The notes: generated by a model from the sequence alone, not told the origin. 64,000 bases of DNA from Fischerella sp. PCC 9431 (GCF_000447295.1 NZ_KE650771.1:2374469-2438468), one strand, 5' to 3'. Counted from the stretch's first letter, positions 27,120 through 35,768 are shown. Numbers and translations are program-made.

Positions 27120-27971
27120 TTATTTGTCTGTAGATGTAACAAAGTTAGACTTGATTAATTCTTCTTTTCCAGCTTGACTAATGGCAAAATTGACAAATTC
27201 TTGCACAGGCTTTGCAGGTGATTTTTTGCTCGTAATTCCAATTAGCCTGACCATTTTATATTTATTATTTTTGATATTTTTAATGCTAGGTTCTACACCA
27301 TTCAGGCTGAGGCGGTTCACTGATATATTGTTGGAAATCGCATAGGCTAGCGAAAAAGCACCTATACTATAAGGTGTATTTTCGATGGCAGTAATTACTT
27401 CGCTTTCATTACGCAGAACTATTGCTTCTGAGGAAATTTTCAGGTCTTCACCAAGATAATATTTACGCAATAAATTCTTAGCAGGCTCTTTTTCTGATCT
27501 ATCTAAAACAACAATTTTAGCATCAGATGCACCTAGTTCTTTCCAGTTTTTAATCTTACCACTGTATATTCCTTTTAGTTGCTCTGTACTTACATTCAGA
27601 ATATTGCTGACACTGGGATGAGTGGCAACTAAAAGAGCATCTTTTGCTAGCAAGTAATATTCTAATTTGCCTTCTTTTTCCTCTGGCTTCAATTCTCGAC
27701 TCAGAGTTCCAATATCTAACAATCCGTCTTTAACACTTGCAATACTTACTTCTGATTTAGTAGGTGTAAGGATGGAAACTTTAGTATTAGGATTTTTTGC
27801 TTCGTAAGCACTAGTTAACACCTTTAATGCTGGATAAACGCTACTGTAACCAGAAATTTTAATTTCTTGCTGTGGTTGATTGGATATATTACCATTAGGA
27901 TTGATGGTATAGCTAATAATTACTACAAGCACTACTGTGAGTGTAATTAAAAATATTTTTTTATTTTTCAT
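27120..27971 (-). CDS. PstS-like phosphate-type solute-binding protein
   Basis: 283 aa. An N-terminal hydrophobic helix (residues 5-22) acts as signal or anchor. The body follows the PstS-type pattern: ISGYSSVYPALKVLTSAYEA, SKGxx-like loop KSEVSIASVKDGLLDIGTLSR, LKGIYSGKIKNWKELG and YSIGAFSLAYA. The usual GS(S/T) at the first binding loop is replaced by GYSS. Substrate binding may thus differ from orthophosphate, or the protein may be a sensor-type paralogue. No pst permease genes are nearby. Confidence 0.8.
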   Translation of the reverse strand: MKNKKIFLITLTVVLVVIISYTINPNGNISNQPQQEIKISGYSSVYPALKVLTSAYEAKNPNTKVSILTPTKSEVSIASVKDGLLDIGTLSRELKPEEKEGKLEYYLLAKDALLVATHPSVSNILNVSTEQLKGIYSGKIKNWKELGASDAKIVVLDRSEKEPAKNLLRKYYLGEDLKISSEAIVLRNESEVITAIENTPYSIGAFSLAYAISNNISVNRLSLNGVEPSIKNIKNNKYKMVRLIGITSKKSPAKPVQEFVNFAISQAGKEELIKSNFVTSTDK

Positions 27972-28064
27972 GTCTTGTTTCCTGTGTCAATAAAATCAAA
28001 TTCCAACTATACCGATAAAATAGGAAAATCCAAATAACAAAAAATTACTTTCTTTATTAAGTTT

Positions 28065-28121
28065 GTAGTGAGGACTTTAGTCCTTATTTTTTTGTATTCT
28101 GAGGACTAAAGTCCTCACTAC
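28065..28121. repeat. Inverted repeat with 20-bp arms, dispersed family
   Basis: GTAGTGAGGACTTTAGTCCT (28065-28084) and its exact complement at 28102-28121 enclose 17 nt. The same GTAGTGAGGACTAAAGTCCT sequence recurs at about 39009, and a diverged form (GTAGTAGGGGCTTTAGCCC) at about 19832. Confidence 0.85.
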
Positions 28122-28171
28122 GAACAGAAAAAATTAGAATTGGATATAACACCTGCGTATGTTATAAACTG

Positions 28172-28942
28172 ATGAATCAATTATTAACAGCAAACGAAGT
28201 TCGACAACTTTGTCGTCTTGGAAAATATCAAGCCCCAACTCCCGGACTTGCATCTGGATACGTGCAGGCTAATTTAGTCATCTTACCTAAGTCTGTTGCT
28301 TTTGACTTTATGTTGTTCTGTCATCGCAACCCCAAACCTTGTCCGTTGTTGGATGTCACGGAAGTTGGAAATCCTGAACCCTCTATGATTGCGCCTGGTG
28401 CTGATATTCGATCAGATTTACCTCGTTACCATGTGTTTCGTGATGGTGAGCTTGTAGAAGAAGTGACTGATATTAGAGAATTGTGGCGTGATGATTTTGT
28501 TGGCTTTTTAATTGGTTGTTCGTTTTCCTTTGAAGCAGCGCTGTTGAGTGCGGGTGTACCTGTGAGACATATCGAGGAAGGCAAAAATGTACCAATGTAT
28601 AAAACTAGCCTAAATTGTATCTCGGCTGGGGTATTTTCTGGGCCTTTAGTAGTTTCTATGCGTCCTTTATCACCTGCTGATGCTATTCGTGCGGTACAAA
28701 TTACCAGTCGTTTTCCAAAATCGCATGGTGCGCCAGTACATTTGGGTGATCCGAGCGCGATCGCGATCGCAAATATCAACTCTCCTGATTTTGGTGATCC
28801 TGTTACCATTCGCAAAGGCGAAATTCCTGTATTCTGGGCTTGTGGTGTGACGACGCAAACAGCAATAATTCAAGCAAAACCAGAGATAGCAATCACTCAT
28901 GCTCCTGGACATATGTTGATCACCGATATCAAAGATGAATGA
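28172..28942 (+). CDS. DUF1445 / YcsI-type protein, N-terminal half of a split D-glutamate cyclase
   Basis: 256 aa, the putative hydro-lyase family DUF1445 (YcsI). Conserved blocks: [76 protein letters not shown] and [12 protein letters not shown]. In vertebrate mitochondrial D-glutamate cyclase (DGLUCY) this domain is followed by a DUF4392 domain. Here the DUF4392 gene follows, overlapping by 8 bp. The pair probably converts D-glutamate to 5-oxo-D-proline. That activity is inferred from domain order. Confidence 0.87.
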   Translation: MNQLLTANEVRQLCRLGKYQAPTPGLASGYVQANLVILPKSVAFDFMLFCHRNPKPCPLLDVTEVGNPEPSMIAPGADIRSDLPRYHVFRDGELVEEVTDIRELWRDDFVGFLIGCSFSFEAALLSAGVPVRHIEEGKNVPMYKTSLNCISAGVFSGPLVVSMRPLSPADAIRAVQITSRFPKSHGAPVHLGDPSAIAIANINSPDFGDPVTIRKGEIPVFWACGVTTQTAIIQAKPEIAITHAPGHMLITDIKDE

Positions 28943-29903
28943 ATCTTCTATCAAAATGGGAGAAACGCTAAAGATTAAAGACAAAGAAATCATCAATAAA
29001 ATTGCTCAACTAGAATCTATTTGTGGGCAAGATGTTGGTAGAGGAATTCAGCCTCTAGTGGAAGCAACTAGGGGAGGACTACTAAAAACTGCTCGTTCGA
29101 TCGCAGAACATCCAAAGCCTCATGTGGCAATTATTACAGGTTTTTTTCTCCCTTATGGTAATCCGCCTGCACCCGAAACTGATGGACCGATTGGCTGTGC
29201 GTTGTTAGCAGCAGGTTTAATGAGGGCGGGTATATCTGTAAGAATTGTTACCGACTCTTTTTGTTTTCGTATCGTCAAAATCGCAGTACAAGCAGCTGGA
29301 GTTACTGCTGAAATTCCCTTTGATATTGTGCCAATAGAGGCGACAACAAATCAGCAAGCGGTGTCTTCATTGTTGAATCTGTGGGAATCTTTAGAAACAC
29401 CTATTTCTCATCTTATTTCTATCGAAAGACCAGGCCCTAGTTATGATGGTATTGTCCGCAATATGCGAGGACAAGATATCACGGCTTATACTGCACCTCT
29501 ACATCTTTTATTTGCAGCAAAAAACATCATTACAGTAGGAATTGGTGATGGCGGAAATGAGTTAGGAATGGGCAATATTCCTAAAGATATAATTCGTCAA
29601 CATATTCAGCATGGCGAAAAAATTGCTTGTATTGTTAATTGTAATTATTTAATAGTTTGTGGTGTATCTAATTGGGGAGCCACTGGTTTATTAAGTGCTT
29701 TATCTTTACTTCGTCCTGATTGGAAATCAGCAATTATTTCTGGGTTAAATTCCGAAGTAGAGTTTTATATTTTGGAATCAATTGTGAAGCATGGGCCTGC
29801 AATTGATGGAATTAAAAGAGTCCCAAGTCTTTCTGTTGATAATTTACCCTTTGAATATCATGCCCACATGATGAAAATTGTGACTCAATTAATAAATTAT
29901 TAG
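28935..29903 (+). CDS. DUF4392 protein, C-terminal half of a split D-glutamate cyclase
   Basis: 322 aa. Motifs: [21 protein letters not shown] near residue 68, [20 protein letters not shown] near 175, [16 protein letters not shown] near 200 and [11 protein letters not shown] near 235, all typical of DUF4392/glutamate cyclase. The ATG at 28935 lies inside the end of the DUF1445 gene, so the two are translationally coupled. The products likely form one D-glutamate cyclase that salvages or clears D-Glu from peptidoglycan turnover. Confidence 0.87.
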   Translation: MNESSIKMGETLKIKDKEIINKIAQLESICGQDVGRGIQPLVEATRGGLLKTARSIAEHPKPHVAIITGFFLPYGNPPAPETDGPIGCALLAAGLMRAGISVRIVTDSFCFRIVKIAVQAAGVTAEIPFDIVPIEATTNQQAVSSLLNLWESLETPISHLISIERPGPSYDGIVRNMRGQDITAYTAPLHLLFAAKNIITVGIGDGGNELGMGNIPKDIIRQHIQHGEKIACIVNCNYLIVCGVSNWGATGLLSALSLLRPDWKSAIISGLNSEVEFYILESIVKHGPAIDGIKRVPSLSVDNLPFEYHAHMMKIVTQLINY

Positions 29904-29948
29904 ACGCGATTATACTCTTACGAGAGACGCGATTAATTGCGTCTCTAC
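29903..29948. repeat. Dispersed GACGCGAT palindromic element
   Basis: AGACGCGATTATACTC...GAGAGACGCGATTAATTGCGTCTCTAC lies directly after the DUF4392 stop. Its right half is the palindrome AGACGCGATTAATTGCGTCT. The same family occurs at 13183, 19935, 21849 and 56340. Confidence 0.75.
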
Positions 29949-29991
29949 AATGGTCATAATTTTTAATTGTTTTGTCCCCAATTCCATTACC

Positions 29992-30852
29992 TCAACTTTT
30001 GATTTTTTCCCACTCTGCTAATATCCTTTCTCCTTCGCGACACAGTATTTCATGGAATTGACCGTTACTAGCTAATAATCCACCCCACTGATTAATATCT
30101 CCGGTGTTGTATTGCAACGGTTTACTATCAAAGTGAGTGAACTGACCACCTGCTTCTGTTAAGATTAATTCCGGTGCAGCCATGTCCCAATCTTTGGGTG
30201 CAGATTTACCAGAAAGAGAAATATAAATATCCGCCTGTTGTTCTACAATAGTTGAAATTTTACAGCCGACACTACCGACAGCTTTTTGATTTTGGCAAGG
30301 TAAATTTTGTAACAAATATTCGAGTCTGTCGTTGCGATGGGAACGACTGACAACTAGGGTTAAATCTTCAATGCGTTCTCGTGAGGATACTTTTAAAGGC
30401 GTAGTTTGGCGATCGCGAGTTTCTACAAATGCTCCGCCTCCTTTAATCGCATAGTATAATTTTTCTTCCTCTGGAACTACTACCACTGCTAATATTGGAC
30501 GATGTTCCTGCACTAGCGCAAGGTGAATGGCATACTCGCCAGTCTTCTCGATAAAATCTCGTGTGCCATCTAAAGGATCAATGATCCATGACCATTGAGA
30601 AGTTGGGTGTTTGATTTGTTCTTCTTGATAAGTTTCTTCGCTAATATAGGCAAAATCTTCATTCCCCAACGCTGCTTGCAATTTTTCCAAAATGAAGCGA
30701 TTGACAGCTAAATCAGCAGCAGTTACAGGATCACTATCTTTATACTGTACGTCTAAATTTTTATGCGTTCCATTATAGTAAGTCCGCAGTATATCTGCTG
30801 CACCCCAACCAACAGAACGAGTGAGTTCAAGTATTTGTTTTAAGTCTGGCAT
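29992..30852 (-). CDS. cysQ: 3'(2'),5'-bisphosphate nucleotidase, inositol monophosphatase family
   Basis: 286 aa, Mg-dependent, lithium-sensitive phosphatase type. Motifs: VTAADLAVN, YISEETYQ (metal Glu), WIIDPLDGTRDFI and KDWDMAAPELILTEAGG. CysQ hydrolyses 3'-phosphoadenosine 5'-phosphate, the by-product of sulfate reduction and sulfation. The TRDFI form and overall length fit CysQ better than inositol monophosphatase. It follows the PfkB-type kinase gene on the same strand with 48 bp between them. Confidence 0.88.
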   Translation of the reverse strand: MPDLKQILELTRSVGWGAADILRTYYNGTHKNLDVQYKDSDPVTAADLAVNRFILEKLQAALGNEDFAYISEETYQEEQIKHPTSQWSWIIDPLDGTRDFIEKTGEYAIHLALVQEHRPILAVVVVPEEEKLYYAIKGGGAFVETRDRQTTPLKVSSRERIEDLTLVVSRSHRNDRLEYLLQNLPCQNQKAVGSVGCKISTIVEQQADIYISLSGKSAPKDWDMAAPELILTEAGGQFTHFDSKPLQYNTGDINQWGGLLASNGQFHEILCREGERILAEWEKIKS

Positions 30853-30900
30853 TAATTTTTCCTATATTTTTTGGGGTTTGACATTCTCTCCTAAACCCTA

Positions 30901-31782
30901 TCATTGAAAAGATTCCATCCAGCGACGTGTGCCAAAAAATTCACAGGAAAAAGCAGCTATTTTCGCTGCTGATGTTAGTGCATCAAGGAAATTTTCTCGC
31001 AATACGTAATGACAAAAAGCACCGTGGAAAATATCTCCAGCCCCCAGTGTATCAACAGCAGCAGTTTTTGGCACATCTATCAAGCCACTTACACCCGTTT
31101 CCTGGATGAAATATTTAACTGGTTTTTCACCATGAGTAATAGCGATGTGAGGAATACCAAGTTGACGCAGATAGTTAAATACTTCTTCCTCAGTTTGGCA
31201 ATTGGGAGGATGAAAATTAGCAGAACAAATGGCGTAATCTACAAAAGGTAAAAGTTTGTCAAAACCAGGTTTCCAACTACCACCATCCACCACAACAGGA
31301 ATATTATTAGCTTTTGCTGTTTGAGCTATTTCTATTCCTACTGTCATTTGATGTCCATCAATGAGGACAATATCAATATTTTGTAAAATATCTGCTGGGA
31401 TAGCTTCGGTATTAGCTTGAGTTTTGACAGCATTAATCGAGACTACCGCTCGTTCGCCACTGGCTTGGGTGACAATAATAGAAGAAACTGGCGGTGGATT
31501 GGTTGTGGTGAGATCAAGATCAGTGATTTCTATTTGATATTTTTGTAAGTCTTCACGAATTAACTGTGTCATCGGGTGAGAACCCACTATACCCAATAAT
31601 CTAGAGACGCGCCACGGCGCGTCTCTACAAGATAAATAGCTAAAAGCAACAGCAGCATTGGTAGCAGGACCACCTGCGGCAACAGTATAATCAGCAGCAA
31701 CTATTTTTTGATTGTTTTGAGGGGGAAATTGAGCAAGGTAAATTAGATCGAGGGTTACTAAACCTATAAATAAGGCTGTCAT
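30901..31782 (-). CDS. PfkB-family carbohydrate kinase with repeat-derived insertion
   Basis: 293 aa. The N-terminal GLVTLDLIYLAQFPPQNNQK and AAGGPATNAAVAFSYL motifs and the C-terminal DTLGAGDIFHGAFC (catalytic Asp, anion hole) define a PfkB/ribokinase-family sugar kinase. Between AFSYL and LLGIVGSHPMTQL about ten residues (CRDAPWRVSR) are encoded by the genome-wide AGAGACGCGCC/GGCGCGTCTCT palindrome (31603-31626). The insertion keeps the frame and sits in a surface turn after the substrate-lid region. Sugar specificity is unknown. It is probably co-transcribed with cysQ. Confidence 0.87.
   Translation of the reverse strand: MTALFIGLVTLDLIYLAQFPPQNNQKIVAADYTVAAGGPATNAAVAFSYLSCRDAPWRVSRLLGIVGSHPMTQLIREDLQKYQIEITDLDLTTTNPPPVSSIIVTQASGERAVVSINAVKTQANTEAIPADILQNIDIVLIDGHQMTVGIEIAQTAKANNIPVVVDGGSWKPGFDKLLPFVDYAICSANFHPPNCQTEEEVFNYLRQLGIPHIAITHGEKPVKYFIQETGVSGLIDVPKTAAVDTLGAGDIFHGAFCHYVLRENFLDALTSAAKIAAFSCEFFGTRRWMESFQ
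31603..31626. repeat. Dispersed palindrome inside a coding region
   Basis: AGAGACGCGCC and GGCGCGTCTCT, perfect 11-bp arms with a 2-nt loop, lie within the PfkB-type kinase gene and are translated as part of it. Confidence 0.9.
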
Positions 31783-31828
31783 TTGTTATTTATTATTTGT
31801 TCCAATCAACTACCAACAAAGTCCTTTC

Positions 31829-32680
31829 ATGCAAACTGATCCAAAACCAGGAATACTCTACATTGTCGCTACACCCATTGGCAATTTGGAAGATATGACT
31901 TTCCGGGGAGTGCGAATTTTACAAATGGTGGATCTGATTGCGGCTGAAGATACACGCCATACGGGGAAGTTGCTACAACATTTTCAGATCAAGACACCAC
32001 AAATTAGTTACCACGAACATAATCGTAATAGCCGTATCCCAGAATTAGTACAGCAGCTGGGCGAAGGTAAAGCGATCGCTTTGGTAACAGATGCGGGTAT
32101 GCCTAGTATTTCTGATCCTGGGTTTGAATTAGTTAAAGCCTGTATTGATGCTCAAATCTCTGTAGTACCAATTCCCGGTGCGAATGCTGCAATTACGGCA
32201 TTAAGTGCAGCAGGATTACCAACCGATAAGTTTGTGTTTGAAGGATTTTTACCTGCGAAAACTCAAGGACGACGAGAACATTTAGAATTTTTGAAGACAG
32301 AACCCCGGACTTTAATTTTCTACGAATCTCCCCACCGTTTGCGAGATACTTTACAAGATTTAGCAGATATTTTTGGCAGCGATCGCCAAATCGTGTTAGC
32401 GCGAGAGTTAACTAAATTGTATGAGGAATTCTGGCGGGGAACCCTAGCACAGGCGCTTGCTGATTGTGGCAAAAAGGAACCCCAAGGGGAATACACTTTA
32501 GTTGTAGCAGGAAGCCCACCCACTCAATTAGTGCTATCGGATGTAGAATTAAAAGCTGAATTAACAAAACTCATTGTACAGGGAATGTCGCGATCGCAAG
32601 CTAGCCGAGAGTTAGCAAAAGCAACTTCGCTACCCCGCCGTCACCTTTATCAACTAGCTCTTGCTATAGAGATTAGTTAG
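31829..32680 (+). CDS. rsmI: 16S rRNA (cytidine(1402)-2'-O)-methyltransferase
   Basis: 283 aa SAM-dependent tetrapyrrole-methylase-fold enzyme that 2'-O-methylates C1402 of 16S rRNA. Motifs: LYIVATPIGNLEDMTFRGV, AAEDTRHTGKLL, ALVTDAGMPSISDPGFELV, PIPGANAAITALSAAGLP, FLPAKTQGRR and FYESPHRL. It has full family length and the C-terminal SRSQASRELAKATSLPRRHLY helix pair. It is divergent from the kinase gene with only 46 bp between starts. Confidence 0.97.
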   Translation: MQTDPKPGILYIVATPIGNLEDMTFRGVRILQMVDLIAAEDTRHTGKLLQHFQIKTPQISYHEHNRNSRIPELVQQLGEGKAIALVTDAGMPSISDPGFELVKACIDAQISVVPIPGANAAITALSAAGLPTDKFVFEGFLPAKTQGRREHLEFLKTEPRTLIFYESPHRLRDTLQDLADIFGSDRQIVLARELTKLYEEFWRGTLAQALADCGKKEPQGEYTLVVAGSPPTQLVLSDVELKAELTKLIVQGMSRSQASRELAKATSLPRRHLYQLALAIEIS

Positions 32681-32870
32681 AGAAAGGGGAACTCTTAAAG
32701 GGGAACAGGGAGACAAGAGGGACTTATCAGTTATGAGTTATTCAGTTATCAGTTATCAAATTAAACTGGTCACTGTTAACTGTTAACTGTTAACTGATTC
32801 ATGCCCAATTCCCAATTCCCAATAGCCATTACAATGGGATAAATATTGATAATGAGAATGAGGACAAAGA

Positions 32871-33050
32871 ATGACCCAGGTGGTTTTAGGAGAAAATGAA
32901 GGAATAGAGTCAGCTCTGCGGCGCTTTAAGCGCCAGGTTTCCAAAGCTGGCATTTTAGCTGATGTGAAGTACCATCGGCATTTTGAAACACCTTTAGAAA
33001 AACGCAAACGCAAAGCAGTGGCTGCTAGACGTAAGCGGCGTTTTAAATAG
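32871..33050 (+). CDS. rpsU: 30S ribosomal protein S21
   Basis: 59 aa, small and basic: [20 protein letters not shown] at the start and [17 protein letters not shown] at the end. This is the S21 pattern, with the conserved FKRQV and K(Y/E)HRHFE blocks. S21 sits near the anti-Shine-Dalgarno region of 16S rRNA and helps initiation. The start ATG at 32871 follows GAGGA at a suitable distance. It is not preceded by the RNA-binding-protein gene often linked to rpsU in cyanobacteria. Confidence 0.95.
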   Translation: MTQVVLGENEGIESALRRFKRQVSKAGILADVKYHRHFETPLEKRKRKAVAARRKRRFK

Positions 33051-33380
33051 AAAATCGGCACTGACGTTGCTTGACAAGATTAATGTTAAAACAGCTACAG
33101 AGCCTCCGTTATCTTTTTGAAAAAAAAATAAGCAAGAAGAACCACCCCTGAAATAGGGGTGTAAACTAATAGACTTGCCAAGTTACGGAGCGCGCCGAGT
33201 GTCCGATCGCGGTTAGATGGAGCAAGCTGCATTGTGCTGCCCATCAACCCAACTATCAAACAAGAGAAAAAAGACTGTGTTTCGCACAGTCACATATTTT
33301 TTTAACTAACTAATTAATCAATATTCTTAAGTTTGATTTTAGAAAAATCAGTTAGCCCACGCTGTGCCTTGCTTCAAAAA
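33051..33380. other. Structured non-coding region downstream of rpsU
   Basis: 330 bp without an ORF but with several strong pairings: CTCCGT (33104) with ACGGAG (about 33183), the CACCCC-TGAAATA-GGGGTG hairpin (about 33142-33161), and GATGG...CCATC around 33215-33245. A TTGACA at 33071-33076 could start a plus-strand RNA ending at the 33267-33303 hairpin. I cannot assign a known RNA family. Confidence 0.4.
33267..33303. terminator. Bidirectional intrinsic terminator
   Basis: GACTGTG (33273-33279), loop TTTCG, CACAGTC (33285-33291). On the minus strand it is followed at once by six U, which suits the xisH-xisI transcript. On the plus strand a T-run begins 4-5 nt after the stem. Confidence 0.75.
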
Positions 33381-33716
33381 TTAAGCCGCAGAAAAATCAG
33401 TAAATTGGCGCTGTTCAGGACGAATAAAGCCTAACACGATATCTTCTTTAGCCACTCCCAAATCCAGTAAATCCTGAGTTATACCCCTTTCCGTTCCATC
33501 CCATTCAATCCATACCCGACCATCAAAGATCCGCAGATGAAATGCCACAGCATGAACTCTACCTGTTCTGTCCCAACCTGTATCCATCAATAAATAATTA
33601 TCAGATTCTCTGTCACAAATAGGTAGACTTTCAATTTTTCCATGACTTGGTTGATATTGAGCGTGCTTTTTAACAACACTTTCAATGATTTGTCTGTATT
33701 TTTCTAATTTATCCAT
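33381..33716 (-). CDS. xisI: XisI-type fdxN element excision controlling factor
   Basis: 111 aa, recognised as XisI by the N-terminus MDKLEKYRQIIESVVKKHA, LLMDTGWDRTGRVHAVAFHL, RIFDGRVWIEWDGTERGI and LGVAKEDIVLGFIRPEQR. XisI and XisH were defined as factors needed with XisF for excision of the fdxN element during heterocyst development. Many copies occur in cyanobacterial genomes far from any excision element. It overlaps xisH by 13 bp, so the two are translationally coupled. No fdxN gene or recombinase is in the window. Confidence 0.92.
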   Translation of the reverse strand: MDKLEKYRQIIESVVKKHAQYQPSHGKIESLPICDRESDNYLLMDTGWDRTGRVHAVAFHLRIFDGRVWIEWDGTERGITQDLLDLGVAKEDIVLGFIRPEQRQFTDFSAA

Positions 33717-34120
33717 TGCACAATTACCTCTTGATTTGGGTCGAAAATCAGATAATTAATCTGTTGGTCACTTAAAATATCTTGAATAGCTGGTTTTTTA
33801 AAAAAATCTGTGTGAACAGTTTCCGTAATTGCTAAATATAACTTATGTTCTGGATTAGTTCGTCTCAATACACTGAGATAAATATTATATTCTCCCAAGG
33901 TCTTTTCTAACTCAGTGATTAAAGAAGGACTGTTAAAAACCTTTATTTCAATTACAATTTTTTCATGATTTTTTTCAGCAGCGAATAATTTTTCTGCTCC
34001 TAAATCTGCATATAAACGTAAGCCTTTATATTCTAATGTAAACGGGTCATCAGTAATCACCCATCCATCTTTGATTAAAGCATTTTTGACCTCATTATGA
34101 TACAAATCGTACTGTGGCAT
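33704..34120 (-). CDS. xisH: XisH-type fdxN element excision controlling factor
   Basis: 138 aa, matching XisH: YHNEVKNALIKDGWVITDDP, YADLGAEKLFAAEKNHEKIVIEIK, YNIYLSVLRRTNPEHKLYLA and DQQINYLIFDPNQEVIVQWI. Asp in YADLGAE and E-x-K in IEIKVF form the core of a PD-(D/E)xK nuclease-like fold, so a DNA-acting role is plausible (inference). It is first in the xisH-xisI pair. The tight overlap and orphan location resemble a two-component selfish or defence pair as much as an excision factor. Confidence 0.92.
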   Translation of the reverse strand: MPQYDLYHNEVKNALIKDGWVITDDPFTLEYKGLRLYADLGAEKLFAAEKNHEKIVIEIKVFNSPSLITELEKTLGEYNIYLSVLRRTNPEHKLYLAITETVHTDFFKKPAIQDILSDQQINYLIFDPNQEVIVQWIN

Positions 34121-34193
34121 CTATTAACTAAAACAAAAAAGAACTTTCAGGAATTTATAGATAAAGCATCACTTTACTGATGGCGAACTGAAG

Positions 34194-34847
34194 TTACTTC
34201 ACATTATTAGGCTCAGGATAGATAAGACCATTGCTGTTACAACGGTTCATCGCTTTTTCTACTCCTTGTTTGAGGCATAATTCTACGCATTCACAGACAA
34301 AGTTTAATACCTCAGAAACAAACTTAGTTTCAGTAGCCGAAAACTTTCCCAACACATAAGACACAGTATTTTCCTCATTGCCGTTAATACCATTTTTAGG
34401 TCTACCAATACCGATACGTAGGCGAGGAAAATTTTGTGTTCCCAAGTGTGCGATCGCGCTTTTCATTCCGTTATGTCCGCCAGCAGAACCAGACAACCGC
34501 AAACGAGTTTTTCCAAGGGGTAAATCCATCTCATCATAAATAACTAACACAGACTCAGGCGGTAACTTATACCAACTCGTGACGGCTTGGATAGCCTGTC
34601 CAGAGCGATTCATATAAGTGAGTGGTTTCAGCAAACGGATTTTATCTTTTGTTGGTGCGATACCTTCACCGTACTCACCTTGAAACTTGCGATTTTCAGC
34701 CAGAGGAATCTGCCAAGAACGAGATAGAACATCTAAAGCAGCAAAACCAATATTATGGCGTGTTTGATCATACTTTGGTTCTGGATTCCCCAACCCCACA
34801 ATTAATTGGGGAATCACCAAAGTTGTTTTGGCAGTAGCTTCTGTCAT
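34194..34847 (-). CDS. pth: Peptidyl-tRNA hydrolase
   Basis: 217 aa from the ATG at 34847; a TTG four codons upstream is possible. Pth frees tRNA from peptidyl-tRNA dropped by ribosomes. Motifs: IVGLGNPEPKYDQTRHNIGF (catalytic His), LLKPLTYMNRSGQA, VIYDEMDLPLGKTRLR, GSAGGHNGMKSAIAHLGTQ and FPRLRIGIGRP. The C-terminus is slightly extended (CLKQGVEKAMNRCNSNGLIY). It is downstream of tatA on the same strand. Confidence 0.96.
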   Translation of the reverse strand: MTEATAKTTLVIPQLIVGLGNPEPKYDQTRHNIGFAALDVLSRSWQIPLAENRKFQGEYGEGIAPTKDKIRLLKPLTYMNRSGQAIQAVTSWYKLPPESVLVIYDEMDLPLGKTRLRLSGSAGGHNGMKSAIAHLGTQNFPRLRIGIGRPKNGINGNEENTVSYVLGKFSATETKFVSEVLNFVCECVELCLKQGVEKAMNRCNSNGLIYPEPNNVK

Positions 34848-34940
34848 TGGAAGTATCAAGTATGAACTCTAAAATGAGCAAACAGTAAACAGTTATTAAC
34901 TGATAACTGGTAACTGTTAACTGGTAACTGATAACCGGCT

Positions 34941-35189
34941 TTACGCTTCTTCTTTTTTAGGCGCTTCTAATTGTTTCGGTTCGAGTTCCGCAGTAGTTTT
35001 GACAGCTGCTTCTATCTGGGCGGCTTCTTTTTGAAACTCATTTTGAAATTCCTTAGAAGCATCTTGGAAACCGCGAATCGCCTTTCCCATACTCCGACCA
35101 ATTTCTGGCAACTTCTTCGGGCCAAATATTAATAGCGCCACAACCATAATTACAGCCATTTCCGGTAGACCAATACCAAATACGTTCAT
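34941..35189 (-). CDS. tatA: Twin-arginine translocase subunit TatA/E
   Basis: 82 aa. One membrane helix (about 3-20) is followed by the hinge FGPKKLPEIGRSMGKAIRGF and an amphipathic helix. The acidic/Glu-rich tail ends APKKEEA. TatA oligomers form the passage for folded proteins, for example Rieske and other cofactor proteins, across cyanobacterial membranes. It lies between psbH and pth, an arrangement I recall from other cyanobacteria. Confidence 0.94.
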   Translation of the reverse strand: MNVFGIGLPEMAVIMVVALLIFGPKKLPEIGRSMGKAIRGFQDASKEFQNEFQKEAAQIEAAVKTTAELEPKQLEAPKKEEA

Positions 35190-35324
35190 TTGTGCTTTCT
35201 CCTCTAAGTTGAAGAACCCAAAGTCCTACAGATTTAGTTTAAGTCAAGTGTCAACAGTCCAGTGTCAATGGTCAAGTCTCAAAAACACTTGGACTACAGA
35301 CTATTGAACGATACTTCTTTGATG

Positions 35325-35407
35325 GTACACAGCAAGCAGATTTATCTGTGGAGCTAATCCAAAATCGTTCGACTGAGCGCTCACGACGAAGTCCAAAATC
35401 CAAAATA
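35325..35407 (-). repeat. Dispersed ~83-bp repeat, copy 1
   Basis: The reverse complement (TTTTGGACTTCGTCGTGAG, CAGTCGAACGATTTTGGATT, CACAGATAAATCTGCTTGCT) closely matches 59068-59150 on the plus strand. No coding capacity. Both copies contain ATTTTGGATTTTGGACTTCG-like ends. Confidence 0.75.
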
Positions 35408-35430
35408 TAATGACTCCCCGTAGCGGTGAC

Positions 35431-35453
35431 AAAAAAACCCGGACTAACCGGGT
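35431..35453 (-). terminator. Intrinsic terminator of psbH
   Basis: On the minus strand ACCCGG-TTAGT-CCGGGT is followed by seven T. It lies about 42 nt past the psbH stop. Confidence 0.85.
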
Positions 35454-35494
35454 ACGGAAGCGTAAAGCTTATGTATCAGTTAATAGACAAAGCT

Positions 35495-35683
35495 CTACCA
35501 ACCAACTCTGACATCTTGGATAATAATTGACTTGTTATAAAGTTGCAGAATAATCAGCAGAAACACGAAAAACAGGCCCATAAAAACAGCCATCACAGGG
35601 GTAGTACCCCAACCTGGGGCAACTTTACCGTATTCAGAGTTCAAGGGTCTGAGGATATCTCCTAACCGCGTCCGTTGTGCCAT
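35495..35683 (-). CDS. psbH: Photosystem II protein H
   Basis: 62 aa single-helix subunit of photosystem [28 protein letters not shown] is the conserved stromal N-terminus, the membrane helix spans about 29-49, and the end is [13 protein letters not shown]. The cyanobacterial form lacks the plant phosphorylated Thr extension. It stabilises bicarbonate and QB binding near CP47. It is divergent from psbN (86 bp between starts), as in other cyanobacteria. Confidence 0.97.
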   Translation of the reverse strand: MAQRTRLGDILRPLNSEYGKVAPGWGTTPVMAVFMGLFFVFLLIILQLYNKSIIIQDVRVGW

Positions 35684-35768
35684 ATCTCACCTTAAGATAG
35701 TTGCCAAAGCATTTTTTAATCTTCTGTAATATTCTATAAGAATAGCACTCATAATCCATCCCTAAATT

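Larger units (their letters stand above)
35190..35494. other. Intergenic region between tatA and psbH
   Basis: 305 bp. It contains the psbH terminator (35431-35453) and a ~83-bp dispersed repeat (35325-35407). The promoter of tatA should lie near 35190-35280. Confidence 0.6.

Noticed and set aside
33051-33300. 6S RNA
   Set aside because: The 5' and 3' ends of the candidate RNA do not pair to form the closing stem and large bubble of 6S.
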